Shown: positions 1 through 10,264, numbered from the stretch's first letter. The stretch is 64,000 nucleotides of DNA from an uncultured Ellagibacter sp. (GCF_934617235.1 NZ_CAKTTZ010000007.1:1-64000), one strand, 5' to 3'. A program made the numbers and translations. The notes: generated by a model from the letters alone, not told the origin.

Positions 1-1821
<1,821 letters not shown>

Positions 1822-1829
<8 letters not shown>

Positions 1830-3180
1830 TGACTTCTCCCCCAAACTTCCAACCGGCCAAACGGTCGGCGGCAATGTCGATATCGAGATAATCCTCGCGG
1901 CCATCCATGAGACGCGAGAAAGCGGTGAACAGGTAGTGAGCATCGGTCGGTCCGGGCGACGCCTCGGGGTGGTACTGCACCGAGAAAGCCGGGATGTCAA
2001 GGAATGCGATGCCCTCGGCCGTGCCGTCATTGAGGTTCACGTGCGTGAGCTGAATGCGGCCGAAGCGCTCGTTGCGCACAACCGGAGCTACGTTCTTTTC
2101 CACCCAGAAGCGCAGGTCATCAACGTGCTCGGTCACACCTGCCGACTCCTCGGGGATAAGCTCGCCAAGCGAGGGGAACAGGATGCCGAAGCCGTGGTTT
2201 TGCGCGGTGATCTCGACGCGATGCGTGCGCAGGTTCATGACGGGGTGGTTGCCGCCGCGATGGCCGAACTTGAGCTTTTCGATCTGTGCGCCGGCGGCCT
2301 TGCCCATCATCTGGTGGCCGAGGCAGATACCAAAGACAGGTACCTTACCGAGCAGCTTTTCCACCTGGGAATACGTGCCCGAAACCGCATCGGGGTCGCC
2401 GGGGCCGTTGGAGAGGAAGACGCCATCGGGATTCATGGCGAGCACGTCTTCGGCAGGGGTGTTCCACGGAACGGCGACAAGTTCGCAGCCCACGCGCACG
2501 AGGTTCTGGAAGATGGAGAGCTTTGCGCCACAGTCATAGGCGACAACCTTATACTTCGCGGGCGCGGGGGCGGTGAGCGCGAACGCCTGGCTTTCGGGCA
2601 GGTCGTCCTGGCCAAACGACGCCTTCTCCGCACGGGAAACCGTCTCGGCGAGGTTCACGCCCACGATGGACTCGCTCGCGCGAACCTTCGCAAGCAGGCT
2701 CTCGACGTCGGTGTCGGTCGTAGAGAGCACCGCGCGCTGGGCACCGTTGTCGCGCACATGGCGCACGAGCGCACGCGTGTCGACGCCCTCGATGGCGACG
2801 ACGTTGTTCTCGCACAGGAAGTCGGGCAGCGAGAGTTCGCTGCGCCAGTTCGACGGAACCGAGCACATATCGCGCACGACAAGTCCGCGAAGCGCCGGCT
2901 TTTCAGATTGGCAATCCTCGCGGTTCACGCCGTAATTGCCGATCTGAGGGTAGGTCATCGTGATGATCTGGCCCGCATAGCTCGGGTCGGTGATCACCTC
3001 GAGATAGCCCTCCAGGGAGGTGTTGAAGCAGATTTCGCCGAACACTTCGCCTTGTGCCGCACAGGAGGTGCCGCTGAACACGGCGCCGTCCTCGAGCACG
3101 AGCAGCGCCGGTGCACCGAGCGGCTTCGAGGTGTTCTCAAGCAGCTTTTTCGTGATCTCGCTCACTTCGTTCCTTTCCAT
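1822..3180 (-). CDS. carA: Carbamoyl-phosphate synthase small (glutaminase) subunit
   Basis: Hydrolyses glutamine and channels ammonia to CarB. The 452-residue protein has the CarA N-terminal domain followed by a class I glutamine amidotransferase domain. The nucleophile elbow is VFGICLGHQMMG (active Cys), and the catalytic His/Glu pair lies in YHPEASPGP near the C terminus. The ATG at 3180 has little Shine-Dalgarno sequence. An in-frame GTG six codons in (product VSEITKKL...) is preceded by GGAAAGGAACGAA and may be the true start. It is the fourth gene of the pyrR-pyrB-pyrC-carA-carB transcript. Confidence 0.95.
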
Positions 3181-3237
3181 TCAAGCTCGCCCTCGCGAGC
3201 GTCATCCATTACGTATCGCAATCGCCGTTATGGCGCC

Positions 3238-4542
3238 TTAATGTTTCACCGTGGAGATGACCTGGCCATCTTCCATCGTTGCATAGCCTCCGACATACAC
3301 ATCGGTGGCGCGACCACGAAGGTTCCAACCGATAAACGGCGTGTTTTGCGCCTTCGAGCAGAAGTCTTCTTTGCTGACCGTCCAAGCCGCATCGGGGTTG
3401 ATGACCGTCAAATCTGCAACACAACCTGGCTCGATCGCCACGCGCTCGTCACACAGGATAGCGCGCGGGTTCACCGCCATGAGCTCGATCAGGCGATCCC
3501 ATCCGATCACGCCCTCGCCCACCATATGGGTGAGCATAAGCCCGAGCGACGTCTCGATGCCGGTCATCCCAAAGGGAGCCAGCTCGAACTCGCGATCCTT
3601 CTCGTAGGTCGCATGCGGAGCGTGGTCGGTGACGATGGCGTCGACCGTGCCGTCCGCAAGCCCGGCGCGCAATGCGGCAACGTCGGCCTTCGTGCGCAGC
3701 GGCGGGTTGACCTTGTAGTTCGTATCGTAGTCCTCGCCGATCATGGAGTCGTCGAGAAGCAGATGGTGCGGCGTCACCTCGCAGGTGACGGGCAAGCCCT
3801 CCGCCTTCGCCGCGCGGATGAGGTCGAGCCCACGCGCGGTCGTCACGTGCTGCGCATGGAAATGGCAGCCCGTCAGGCGGCAAAGCGCGATGTCGCGCAT
3901 GATTTCGAGCTCCTCGCCTTCCGCAGGCCAGCCCAAAAGGCCAAGCCGCGTGGAGCATTCGCCCTCGTTCACTTGACCGGCGCCCACAAGGCCCTCGTCC
4001 TGGCAGTGGCACATGACGACGCGATCGAACTGCTTGGCGTAGTCCATCGTGCGGCGCATCATGCCGGAGTCCTGTACGCCGCGCCCGTCATCGGTGAACG
4101 CAACGACGCCATGGGCGACCATATCCCCCATCTCGGAGAGCACCTCGCCTTTGAGGCCCTGCGTGAGCGCGCCCGACACGAGCACGCGGGCAAAGCCAAC
4201 CTCGGAGGCCTTGCGCTGCACGTATTCCACAATCGTCGCATTATCGCAGACGGGATTCGTGTTCGGCATCGCGCAAACCGCGGTGAAGCCACCGTGTGCC
4301 GCCGCCTTCGTTTCGGACTCGATGTCGCCTTTGTACTCGAAGCCGGGGTCGCGCAAGTGAACATGCATGTCGACCAGCCCGGGGACGACGATCTTGCCCG
4401 AAAGGTCGCGCTCGACGCCCTTCGGCATGTCGAGGTCGTGGCCGATTTCCACGATGCGCCCGTCGCGAATCAGGATGTCGGCAACCTCATCGAGGCCAAC
4501 CTGGGGATCGATGAGCCGTGCGTTTTTAAGCATCAACGCCAT
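3238..4542 (-). CDS. pyrC: Dihydroorotase
   Basis: Cyclises carbamoyl aspartate to dihydroorotate, the third step of UMP synthesis. At 434 residues it has the length of class I (PyrC/AllB-like) amidohydrolases. The zinc-binding HxH lies in VDMHVHLRDPGFEYKGD near residue 60. Later metal-ligand segments are CHCQDEG, HFHAQHVTT and the catalytic-Asp region IVTDHAPH. The start has a good ribosome site, AGGAGGAACCGACA before ATG. The gene overlaps the end of pyrB by 17 nt. This pairing of pyrB with a class I dihydroorotase in one operon is common in Gram-positive bacteria. Confidence 0.95.
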   Translation of the reverse strand: MALMLKNARLIDPQVGLDEVADILIRDGRIVEIGHDLDMPKGVERDLSGKIVVPGLVDMHVHLRDPGFEYKGDIESETKAAAHGGFTAVCAMPNTNPVCDNATIVEYVQRKASEVGFARVLVSGALTQGLKGEVLSEMGDMVAHGVVAFTDDGRGVQDSGMMRRTMDYAKQFDRVVMCHCQDEGLVGAGQVNEGECSTRLGLLGWPAEGEELEIMRDIALCRLTGCHFHAQHVTTARGLDLIRAAKAEGLPVTCEVTPHHLLLDDSMIGEDYDTNYKVNPPLRTKADVAALRAGLADGTVDAIVTDHAPHATYEKDREFELAPFGMTGIETSLGLMLTHMVGEGVIGWDRLIELMAVNPRAILCDERVAIEPGCVADLTVINPDAAWTVSKEDFCSKAQNTPFIGWNLRGRATDVYVGGYATMEDGQVISTVKH

Positions 4543-5470
4543 TGTCGGTTCCTCCTAGCAGCAGATAGAGAACGGCCATGCGAACGAGCACCCCGGAATA
4601 GACCTGGTCAAGGATGACGGCGCGCTGCGGATGATCGCACATGTAGTCATCGAGCTCGACGCCGCGGTTCACCGGCCCCGGATGGCAGATGATCGCGTCG
4701 GGCTTCATGAGCTTCTCGCGCGCCTCGGTCAGACCGAAGAGCAGGTTGTATTCGCGAAGGCTCGGGTACGGCGCACCTTCGAGGCGCTCGCGCTGGATGC
4801 GCAGCATATAAACCACGTCGAGCTCGGGCAGCGCAGCGTCGAGATCGCTCGTTATTACATCGGCCCCTAAGATTTCAGGGGCAGCCGGCATGAGCGTCGG
4901 CGGCGCGATGACGGTAACATGCGCGCCCATAATCTTGAGCGCGGGAATGAGCGAGCCGCAGACGCGCGAATGGCCGATGTCGCCGACGATGCCGACGTGG
5001 AGGCCTTCGAGCCTGCCGAAACGCTCGCGAATCGTGTACAGGTCGAGGAGCGCTTGCGTAGGATGCTGATGCTTGCCGTCACCTGCGCAAATAACGGAAA
5101 CGCCTGAGACATCGGCGACTTTGCGCGGAGCGCCTGCGTGCTTGTCGCGCACGACGATGGCGTCGATCTTGTACGAGCAGAGCGTCTGCACGGTGTCGCG
5201 TAAGCTCTCGCCCTTCACCGTGGAGGTGGATGACCCGCCGAAATTGAGCGTGTCGCACGACAGGCGCTTCTCGGCGAGTTCGAAGGAGGAACGCGTGCGG
5301 GTCGAAGGCTCGTTGAACATGTTCACGACCGTGAAACCCTTAAGCGTCGGTACCTTCTTGATGCGCCGCTCGTTCACCGCGCGGAAGCTCGCCGCAGTGT
5401 CGAGAATGCGCGTGATGTCTTCTGCAGAGTAGTCGGAGATGTTGATGAGGTGCTTGTGGTTGAAAGCCAT
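4526..5470 (-). CDS. pyrB: Aspartate carbamoyltransferase catalytic subunit
   Basis: Transfers the carbamoyl group from carbamoyl phosphate to aspartate. The 314-residue protein has the carbamoyl-phosphate motif EPSTRTRSSFELAEKRL near residue 54, the HPTQALLDLYT segment, and the aspartate-side motif CHPGPVNRGVE near residue 265. No pyrI regulatory gene is adjacent, so this is probably an unregulated trimer, with control exerted by PyrR on the transcript. It starts 3 nt after pyrR ends. Confidence 0.96.
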   Translation of the reverse strand: MAFNHKHLINISDYSAEDITRILDTAASFRAVNERRIKKVPTLKGFTVVNMFNEPSTRTRSSFELAEKRLSCDTLNFGGSSTSTVKGESLRDTVQTLCSYKIDAIVVRDKHAGAPRKVADVSGVSVICAGDGKHQHPTQALLDLYTIRERFGRLEGLHVGIVGDIGHSRVCGSLIPALKIMGAHVTVIAPPTLMPAAPEILGADVITSDLDAALPELDVVYMLRIQRERLEGAPYPSLREYNLLFGLTEAREKLMKPDAIICHPGPVNRGVELDDYMCDHPQRAVILDQVYSGVLVRMAVLYLLLGGTDNGVDA

Positions 5471-5473
5471 TGC

Positions 5474-6088
5474 CTACGCCTCCTTTTCCTGATCGTGCTC
5501 GATACCAAGCGGAGCCGAGCCAGCGCGATCGCCGGGCGCCATTTCAAGAACCTCGACAGCGGAGACGCCATCGACTTCCTCCAGGAAAAGGCGAACGTTC
5601 TCGTGCGATGACGAGGGCACGTTCTTGCCGACGAAATCGGCGCGGATGGGAAGCTCGCGATGGCCTCGGTCGACAAGGACCGCAAGCTGCACGCAGGAGG
5701 GGCGGCCGAAATCGCTTAACGCGTCGAGCGCAGCGCGGATGGTGCGGCCAGTGAACAAGACATCGTCGACAAGAACGACGGTGAGCCCGTCGATGCCGAA
5801 GCGGATGTCGGTTGAGTGAACCTCTGGGGAAAGGTGCGTCGCGAAGTCGTCGCGGTAGAAGCTGATGTCGAGCGCGCCGAGCGGAACGTCCGTGCCCTCG
5901 ATCTGCTTGATCTTGCTCGCGAGGCGATGGGCGAGCAAGTCGCCACGGGTGAGGATTCCCACCAAAGCGATGTTCGAGGCGCCGTGATTGGCCTCTAAGA
6001 TCTGGTGCGCGATGCGCGTGAGCGATCGCTCGATTTCGTCTGCGTCCATACAGACGGATTTCACTGTAGTTGAATCTGTCATTCGCAC
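5474..6088 (-). CDS. pyrR: PyrR: pyr operon RNA-binding regulator / uracil phosphoribosyltransferase
   Basis: Binds pyr mRNA leaders when UMP or UTP is high and represses the operon; many members also have uracil phosphoribosyltransferase activity. The 204-residue type I phosphoribosyltransferase fold shows the PRPP loop TVVLVDDVLFTGRTIRAALD near residue 105. It is first gene of the pyr operon. Its target is visible in the leader just upstream (6164-6200), so it likely controls its own mRNA. The C-terminal ~20 residues (GSAPLGIEHDQEKEA) run past the conserved domain. Confidence 0.95.
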   Translation of the reverse strand: MRMTDSTTVKSVCMDADEIERSLTRIAHQILEANHGASNIALVGILTRGDLLAHRLASKIKQIEGTDVPLGALDISFYRDDFATHLSPEVHSTDIRFGIDGLTVVLVDDVLFTGRTIRAALDALSDFGRPSCVQLAVLVDRGHRELPIRADFVGKNVPSSSHENVRLFLEEVDGVSAVEVLEMAPGDRAGSAPLGIEHDQEKEA

Positions 6089-6163
6089 CCTCTTCTGGTC
6101 AGGGATGCAGGCAGACCGCTCGGTTCTGCGATAACGCGCTTCCGTAGTGGGGAAACGCTCGCG

Positions 6164-6200
6164 CTCCTTGTCGGTCTCTCTGTACCGCTTTTAAAGGACT
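6164..6200 (-). promoter_or_regulatory. PyrR-binding loop in the pyr operon leader
   Basis: Read on the minus strand the leader contains AGTCCTTTAAAAG, then CGGT-ACAGAGAG-ACCG, then ACAAGGAG. CCTT pairs with AAGG in the lower stem, CGGT with ACCG in the upper stem, and the loop carries CAGAGAG. This matches the known PyrR anti-antiterminator pattern (UCCUUUAA, CAGAGAG, AAGG). No terminator with a U-run follows before the pyrR start, which argues for translational control or another mechanism rather than classic attenuation. Confidence 0.8.
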
Positions 6201-6207
6201 GCACGCA

Positions 6208-6213
6208 AGTATA
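6208..6213 (-). promoter_or_regulatory. Candidate -10 box of the pyr operon promoter
   Basis: TATACT on the minus strand lies about 8 nt before the PyrR loop, so the transcript would begin almost at the loop. The -35 region is weak (TTTCGC-like). The assignment rests on the -10 match and position only. Confidence 0.45.
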
Positions 6214-6246
6214 GGGCAGCTTCGCACAACGCGAAACCCCGAAATG

Positions 6247-7521
6247 CTACATTGGCGGAAAACGCACGATTAGATAGATGGCTGACACAGCGACCGTCGC
6301 GAGCATCGTGGGAAAGCCGACCTTGAAGAAGTGCGCGAACGTGATGACGTGGCCGTTCTTGCGCGATATGTCAGACATGACGACGTTCGCCGACGCGCCG
6401 ATCAAGGTGCCGTTTCCGCCGAGGCAGGCTCCGAGCGAGACCGCCCACCACAGGGGCGCGACGTCCATGCCGGTCGCCTCCATGGAGAGCAGGATCGGGA
6501 TCATCGTGGCGACGAAGGGGATGTTGTCGAGGAAGCTCGAGATGATGGCGGAGGCGAAGAGCAGCACGAGCATGGCGACGAAGGTCGAGCCGCCCGTGAC
6601 GTCGATCAAGGCCTGCGCGAGCATGCCGATGACGCCGACCTCCGAGAGCGCGCCCACGATGATGAACAGGCCCGCGAAGAAGACGAGCGTCGTCCACTCG
6701 ACGTGCGCGAGCGCCTCCTCGATGCGCTCGCCCGAGATCAGCATGAGGACGCCCGCCGCGGTGAGGGCGACGACGCAGGACTCGATGCCGAGCGAGCCGT
6801 GGGCCATGAAGCCCACGACGACGAGGACGATCATGACGACGCTCTGGCGCAGAAGGATCGGGTTCTTGATCTGCTCGCGCTCGTCGAGGCCCGCGAGCGC
6901 GTCTTTGTGCGCGTCGTCGACATGGAGCTTTCGGCCGAAGAGCAGGTAGAACAGGGCGAGCATCACGGCGAGCGAGAGCAGCGCCGCCGGGGTGTCGTAG
7001 ACGACGAAGTCGACGAATGAGTAGCCCGCCGCCGAGCCGATCATGATGTTGGGCGGGTCGCCGATCAGCGTCGCCGTGCCGCCGATGTTGGAGGCCATGA
7101 TCTCGGCGAGGAAGAACGGCACCGCGTCGATGTCAAGCAGGCGGCACACCGTGATGGTCATGGGGCCGATGAGCAGCACCGTCGTCACGTTGTCGAGCAG
7201 CGCCGAGAGCACGGCGGTCAGGCAGACGAACAGCACCATGACGTGCCAAGGGTTGCCCTTCGCGAGGCGCGCGCACTTGATGGCGAGGTACTCGAAGATG
7301 CCCGAGAGCTTCACCACGGCGACGAAGAGCATCATGCCCAGGAGCACGCCGAGCGTGTTGAAGTCGACGTGGCTCATGGCCTGGTCGAAGGTGACGACGT
7401 GAACGACGAGCAGGATCATCGCGCCGACGATGGCGACGAGCGCGCGGTGCACCTTCTCCGACATGATGGCGACCATCGCGACGACGAACACCACCACGGC
7501 CACGATTTGCATCAAATCCAT
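6247..7521 (-). CDS. SLC13/ArsB-NhaD-type ion permease
   Basis: Integral membrane transporter of 424 residues with about 11 hydrophobic segments from residue 3 to the C terminus. It has the two-fold repeat of the ArsB/NhaD/citrate-transporter superfamily. Paired re-entrant motifs are visible: SALLDNVTTVLLIGP with GGTATLIGDPPNIMIG in the first half, and SSFLDNIPFVATMIP with LGGNGTLIGASANVV in the second. The DNVT/GDPPN signature resembles arsenite pump ArsB and P-protein-like carriers, but no ars genes are near, so the substrate is open (anion or Na+/H+ exchange). It is monocistronic. Its upstream region has a TATAAT box at 7564-7569. Confidence 0.85.
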   Translation of the reverse strand: MDLMQIVAVVVFVVAMVAIMSEKVHRALVAIVGAMILLVVHVVTFDQAMSHVDFNTLGVLLGMMLFVAVVKLSGIFEYLAIKCARLAKGNPWHVMVLFVCLTAVLSALLDNVTTVLLIGPMTITVCRLLDIDAVPFFLAEIMASNIGGTATLIGDPPNIMIGSAAGYSFVDFVVYDTPAALLSLAVMLALFYLLFGRKLHVDDAHKDALAGLDEREQIKNPILLRQSVVMIVLVVVGFMAHGSLGIESCVVALTAAGVLMLISGERIEEALAHVEWTTLVFFAGLFIIVGALSEVGVIGMLAQALIDVTGGSTFVAMLVLLFASAIISSFLDNIPFVATMIPILLSMEATGMDVAPLWWAVSLGACLGGNGTLIGASANVVMSDISRKNGHVITFAHFFKVGFPTMLATVAVSAIYLIVRFPPM

Positions 7522-7563
7522 ACCTCTACCCCACTTGTGCCGTGAATTGCAAAAACGTTCGGC

Positions 7564-7569
7564 ATTATA
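7564..7569 (-). promoter_or_regulatory. Candidate -10 box upstream of the permease gene
   Basis: A perfect TATAAT on the minus strand lies 42 nt before the permease ATG. No convincing -35 box is seen at 16-18 nt, so only the -10 supports it. Confidence 0.4.
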
Positions 7570-7671
7570 GGAGTCTTTTGTTTCGAACGTGCTAACAAGT
7601 CCCGGCGATATTCCGTAAGTGGGGGCGCTCTTTCCGAGAGGGGTGCTTTTAGGAGACGAAGTACTAAGCCT

Positions 7672-8487
7672 CTATTCGCCGAAGAATGCACGCGCCGTGC
7701 GAGCTGCGGGGAGGTTCTTCCCGTTGTCCGCCGCGAAACGCATGCAACCCGCCGCAGCATCCCTGTTGCCCGCTGCAGCGTGAAGTTCACCTTCCTTGGA
7801 AGCGTAAACGACGCGCAGGCGCAGGCACTGGTCGTGGTTGTCCCAGATGGAGCGATACAGGCCAATAAGCTTTGGGGAATCGCCCGCACGTTCCGCCTCA
7901 GCGACTTCGCGCGACCACGAAAGGTACGCGCCACGCTGCTTCGTGATGAAGTCGTCCTCCAAGTTCGGCAGGGAAAGCGCCTCATCGATAAGGGCAATCA
8001 CGCGATCGTTGTCGAAAAGGCTCTTCACAAGGGGAACGAGATCGGCATAGAGCGCGAGCTTGATCTCGTCAGTCGGTGCAGTTTTCACGCTGTCTTGGAT
8101 CATGAGGCCGATCTTCGCCGCTTCGCTGTTCTTGCCATCGTTGATAAGCGCGCACGCATAGAAGGAAAGAAACCAAGCGGGAAGCTCTCCCAGGGGCGGC
8201 TCTGCGGATTGCGCAATCTTCGACGAGCCCGCGAGGAACGCGTCGACATTGCAGTCGTCGTTGTAGAGCGACACGAGACTCTCGAGCTTCGACTGCGCGG
8301 CGCGCGCGAACAGCCTCGTGAAGATGAAAAGGCCGGCGAGCAGAAGCACAACGGAAGCCCCAGCGCCCGCTGCGGTGAAACCCATCGCGCGGCCTTCGAT
8401 GTTCGACCAGACGAAAACCACGGCAAGCGGAATCGCAACCGCAATGGCGCATGCGGCAATCTCATATCGCTTGAAGTATGTGAGCAT
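7672..8487 (-). CDS. Membrane-anchored protein of unknown function
   Basis: I do not recognise this 271-residue protein. The start is placed at MLTYFKRYE; the open frame continues upstream only by running through the selC gene, so the longer version is rejected. Two adjacent TM segments (about residues 10-28 and 37-58) are followed by a soluble, mostly helical domain of ~210 residues. Its spacing of Ala/Leu-rich helices (for example EIKLALYADLVPLVKSLFD and LHAAAGNRDAAAGCMRFAA) resembles TPR-like repeats. It is probably a membrane-tethered helical-repeat protein. Neighbours give no functional clue. Confidence 0.75.
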   Translation of the reverse strand: MLTYFKRYEIAACAIAVAIPLAVVFVWSNIEGRAMGFTAAGAGASVVLLLAGLFIFTRLFARAAQSKLESLVSLYNDDCNVDAFLAGSSKIAQSAEPPLGELPAWFLSFYACALINDGKNSEAAKIGLMIQDSVKTAPTDEIKLALYADLVPLVKSLFDNDRVIALIDEALSLPNLEDDFITKQRGAYLSWSREVAEAERAGDSPKLIGLYRSIWDNHDQCLRLRVVYASKEGELHAAAGNRDAAAGCMRFAADNGKNLPAARTARAFFGE

Positions 8488-8593
8488 GAAATTCGCCTTC
8501 CCGTCATTTGTTTTGAAGCAGTGTAGCCTAATCGTGCCGCCATAGGCACGAACCTCACGAGTTCGATATGCGAATGGGCAAGCAGCGCCGACC

Positions 8594-8627
8594 GAAAAAG
8601 AGAAAAGGGACCCCGCGGAGTCCCTTG
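8594..8627 (-). terminator. Intrinsic terminator of selC
   Basis: On the minus strand AAGGGAC pairs with GTCCCTT around the loop TCCGCGGG, followed by TTCTCTTTTT. It lies 12 nt after the CCA end of the selenocysteine tRNA. Confidence 0.85.
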
Positions 8628-8638
8628 CAAGTTGCAAC

Positions 8639-8735
8639 TGGCGGAGATGCGTGCGAATCGAACACACCCGAGACGTTCTGCGCGCCTCACAACGGCTTTG
8701 AAGGCCGCGGGGCCCACCAGGACCCATCCATCTCC
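8639..8735 (-). tRNA. selC: tRNA-Sec (anticodon UCA)
   Basis: The 97-nt gene includes encoded CCA. Read 5'-3' it has the long acceptor arm GGAGATG/CATCTCC, a 6-bp D stem GGGTCC/GGGCCC with tetraloop TGGT, an anticodon arm GCGGC-CTTCAAA-GCCGT giving anticodon TCA, a 6-bp variable arm GAGGCG/CGTCTC, and a T arm GTGTG/CGCAC with TTCGATT. The extended D stem and long variable arm are diagnostic of selenocysteine tRNA rather than a suppressor. It implies SelA/SelB and at least one selenoprotein elsewhere in the genome. The fdhF in this window is a Cys form. Confidence 0.97.
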
Positions 8736-8766
8736 AAAAGAAAACTCAATTTTTTGCAGCCCGCCT

Positions 8767-8795
8767 ATTCTACCGTATGCGACCGCAATACCCAA
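8767..8795 (-). promoter_or_regulatory. selC promoter
   Basis: On the minus strand TTGGGT (8790-8795), a 17-nt spacer and TAGAAT (8767-8772) place the transcript start about 25 nt before the tRNA. The spacing is ideal and the boxes are fair. Confidence 0.6.
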
Positions 8796-9022
8796 TAATC
8801 AAAATGCAGTAGCTAAAATTACCTGCCGATGACATTATCGCGAAAGATTTCGATTGTGTCCAATCATTGCGCACGTGAGGTTGACGGACACGAGCACTGA
8901 GGAATTCGAATCCGCAAAATCGCCACTCGGTTAACGCGTCTGCGGGATACATTCAATTTGGCGTTCGCGCAGGAAAACAAGATGAAAGCAGGGAAAACGC
9001 CGGATATGGTGGGGTGTTATTG

Positions 9023-9053
9023 TATACTGTTCATGACACAAAACCTGACACAA
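9023..9053 (+). promoter_or_regulatory. Antitoxin promoter -10 and direct-repeat operator candidate
   Basis: TATACT at 9023-9028 is followed by two direct repeats TGACACAA at 9034-9041 and 9046-9053, offset by 12 bp, just before the ribosome site GGAGG (9055-9059). Tandem repeats around the start site are typical of ribbon-helix-helix antitoxin autoregulation. No good -35 box is seen. Confidence 0.5.
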
Positions 9054-9069
9054 CGGAGGTTTTGCCCAC

Positions 9070-9336
9070 ATGGATAAATCGATCATCCACGTAAGAGTCG
9101 ACGAGAACCTCAAGGAACAAGCCGAAGCCCTTTTCTCATCAATGGGAACGAGCATGTCTGAGGCTATCAGGATTTTCCTCAAGCAGTGCATCCTCGACCA
9201 GAAGTTTCCCTTCCAAATTAAAAGCTGCGCGCAAAAAGGCGAGAATTCCGCTTACGGCTTTTTGAAGCTCTACTCGAAACCAATCACCCGCGATCAGGAG
9301 CGAGAAGCCTGGATCTCCTCGTTGGCGAAGAAATGA
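9070..9336 (+). CDS. RelB/DinJ-family ribbon-helix-helix antitoxin
   Basis: 88-residue protein. The N terminus has the RelB/DinJ pattern: a short beta strand (IHVRVDENLKEQAE) followed by two helices (LFSSMGTSMSEAIRIFLKQC). That is the ribbon-helix-helix DNA-binding and dimer unit. The C-terminal third (AYGFLKLYSKPITRDQEREAW) would wrap and inhibit the toxin. It has a strong GGAGG site, and its stop overlaps the next ATG as ATGA, the usual coupling of antitoxin to toxin. By family knowledge it represses its own promoter. The partner is a PIN protein rather than a RelE/YafQ toxin. Confidence 0.82.
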   Translation: MDKSIIHVRVDENLKEQAEALFSSMGTSMSEAIRIFLKQCILDQKFPFQIKSCAQKGENSAYGFLKLYSKPITRDQEREAWISSLAKK

Positions 9337-9695
9337 TTACCGTACTCGACGAAAGCGCCATCCTTCGCTACCTGCTGGATGACGAAAGGAAAAAAGCCCG
9401 CGAAGTTGCCGAAGTCATCAAGTCCGGCCAAGCATATTCCTACCCCGAAATCTTCGCTCGCGTGGCGGTCACCCTGCGCGACGTGTATCAGGTGCCCCGC
9501 TCGCTTATCAGCGAAGCGCTTCTTACGCTGCTAAACGATATTTGCGTAGGCGAAGAGGACATCGTGCGTTACGCGACGCGTCTGTTCGGAACAACGCTGT
9601 TCGATTACATCGACTGCCTGCTCGTGGCGCGAAATCACCTGTACGAGCACGATGTCATCACCTTCGACAAACCGCTCATCAAACATATGATGTAG
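9333..9695 (+). CDS. PIN-domain toxin (VapC-like ribonuclease)
   Basis: 120-residue protein, the usual size of a single PIN domain. The acidic metal-binding residues are visible in order: D6 in VLDESAILRYLLDDE, E39 in YPEIFARVAV, D94 in FDYIDCLLVARN and D112 in VITFDKPL. PIN toxins cleave tRNA or rRNA with Mg2+. It overlaps the antitoxin stop by 4 nt, which supports a bicistronic toxin-antitoxin module. The exact RNA target cannot be read from sequence. Confidence 0.85.
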   Translation: MITVLDESAILRYLLDDERKKAREVAEVIKSGQAYSYPEIFARVAVTLRDVYQVPRSLISEALLTLLNDICVGEEDIVRYATRLFGTTLFDYIDCLLVARNHLYEHDVITFDKPLIKHMM

Positions 9696-9793
9696 GTTTA
9701 TTCGTTTAACAGTACGACTTCTCGAGATTCTCAAGGACGTCCGATACCGTCAGCGTGTAGTTGTCTACGTCTGAAATCCCTGTGCGGTTCCCC

Positions 9794-10264
9794 TTAGCCC
9801 TCTTCACCGACGAAGCGATAGTCCTCCCATCCTTCGTTGGCGGAAATACGCTCGAAGAGCTCTTTGACCGACTCTCGCACCGCCGGGGTAAGCGGTGCGA
9901 AAAAGGTCGTATCAGCTGGTTGAATACCGAGGAACACGACGCGTTTTGCCATGCTCTCGATTTCACCCAGCAAAAAGGTGATGGGAAGCGCGTGCGTCGA
10001 GATCAGGCAGTTCGTCGCGACGTCACCGGCGCTGAGATTGCGAACGGCGCCTGGCGGAAGGCCCATGTCGGCGGCATCGAACACGAGAACCGTGTCAGGC
10101 TCAAGCCGCCTGATCACGCCCAACTCGTCTTCGGGACACTGCCCGCCGTCGATCACCGACCAGCCATCAACCGGCGAGTCGGTCATCATCTTGGCCAAAA
10201 GCGGCCCTGCGGCATCATCGCCGCGGAGCACGCTGCCAACCGCCAAAAGCACGTTACTGCCCAT
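9794..10264 (-). CDS. hycI: Hydrogenase maturation endopeptidase HycI
   Basis: Clips the C-terminal tail of the [NiFe] large subunit after nickel insertion. The 156-residue protein has the HycI-type motif GSVLRGDDAAGP, with the nickel-sensing acid D16, D63 in VLVFDAADMG and H91 in LISTHALP. These match D16/D62/H90 known for E. coli HycI. It is the last gene of the formate hydrogenlyase operon and overlaps hycH by 11 nt. Its substrate would be HyfG (12009-13742), which keeps a C-terminal extension beyond the nickel-binding motif. Confidence 0.93.
   Translation of the reverse strand: MGSNVLLAVGSVLRGDDAAGPLLAKMMTDSPVDGWSVIDGGQCPEDELGVIRRLEPDTVLVFDAADMGLPPGAVRNLSAGDVATNCLISTHALPITFLLGEIESMAKRVVFLGIQPADTTFFAPLTPAVRESVKELFERISANEGWEDYRFVGEEG

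Larger units (their letters stand above)
8736..9069. other. Intergenic region between selC and the toxin-antitoxin pair
   Basis: This 334-nt stretch holds the selC promoter on the left and the antitoxin promoter with operator-like repeats on the right. Between about 8800 and 9000 I see no gene, tRNA-end duplication or insertion-sequence end. The neighbouring module lies on the 5' side of the tRNA, not at the 3' end usually used as an integration site. Confidence 0.6.

Noticed and set aside
8488..8727. N-terminal extension of the unknown membrane protein gene through selC
   Set aside because: The extension translates the tRNA and its terminator; the start at 8487 leads directly into a TM helix.
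8639..9695. selC as an integration site with the toxin-antitoxin pair as cargo
   Set aside because: The pair lies on the 5' side of the tRNA, and no repeat of the tRNA 3' end or integrase gene is present.
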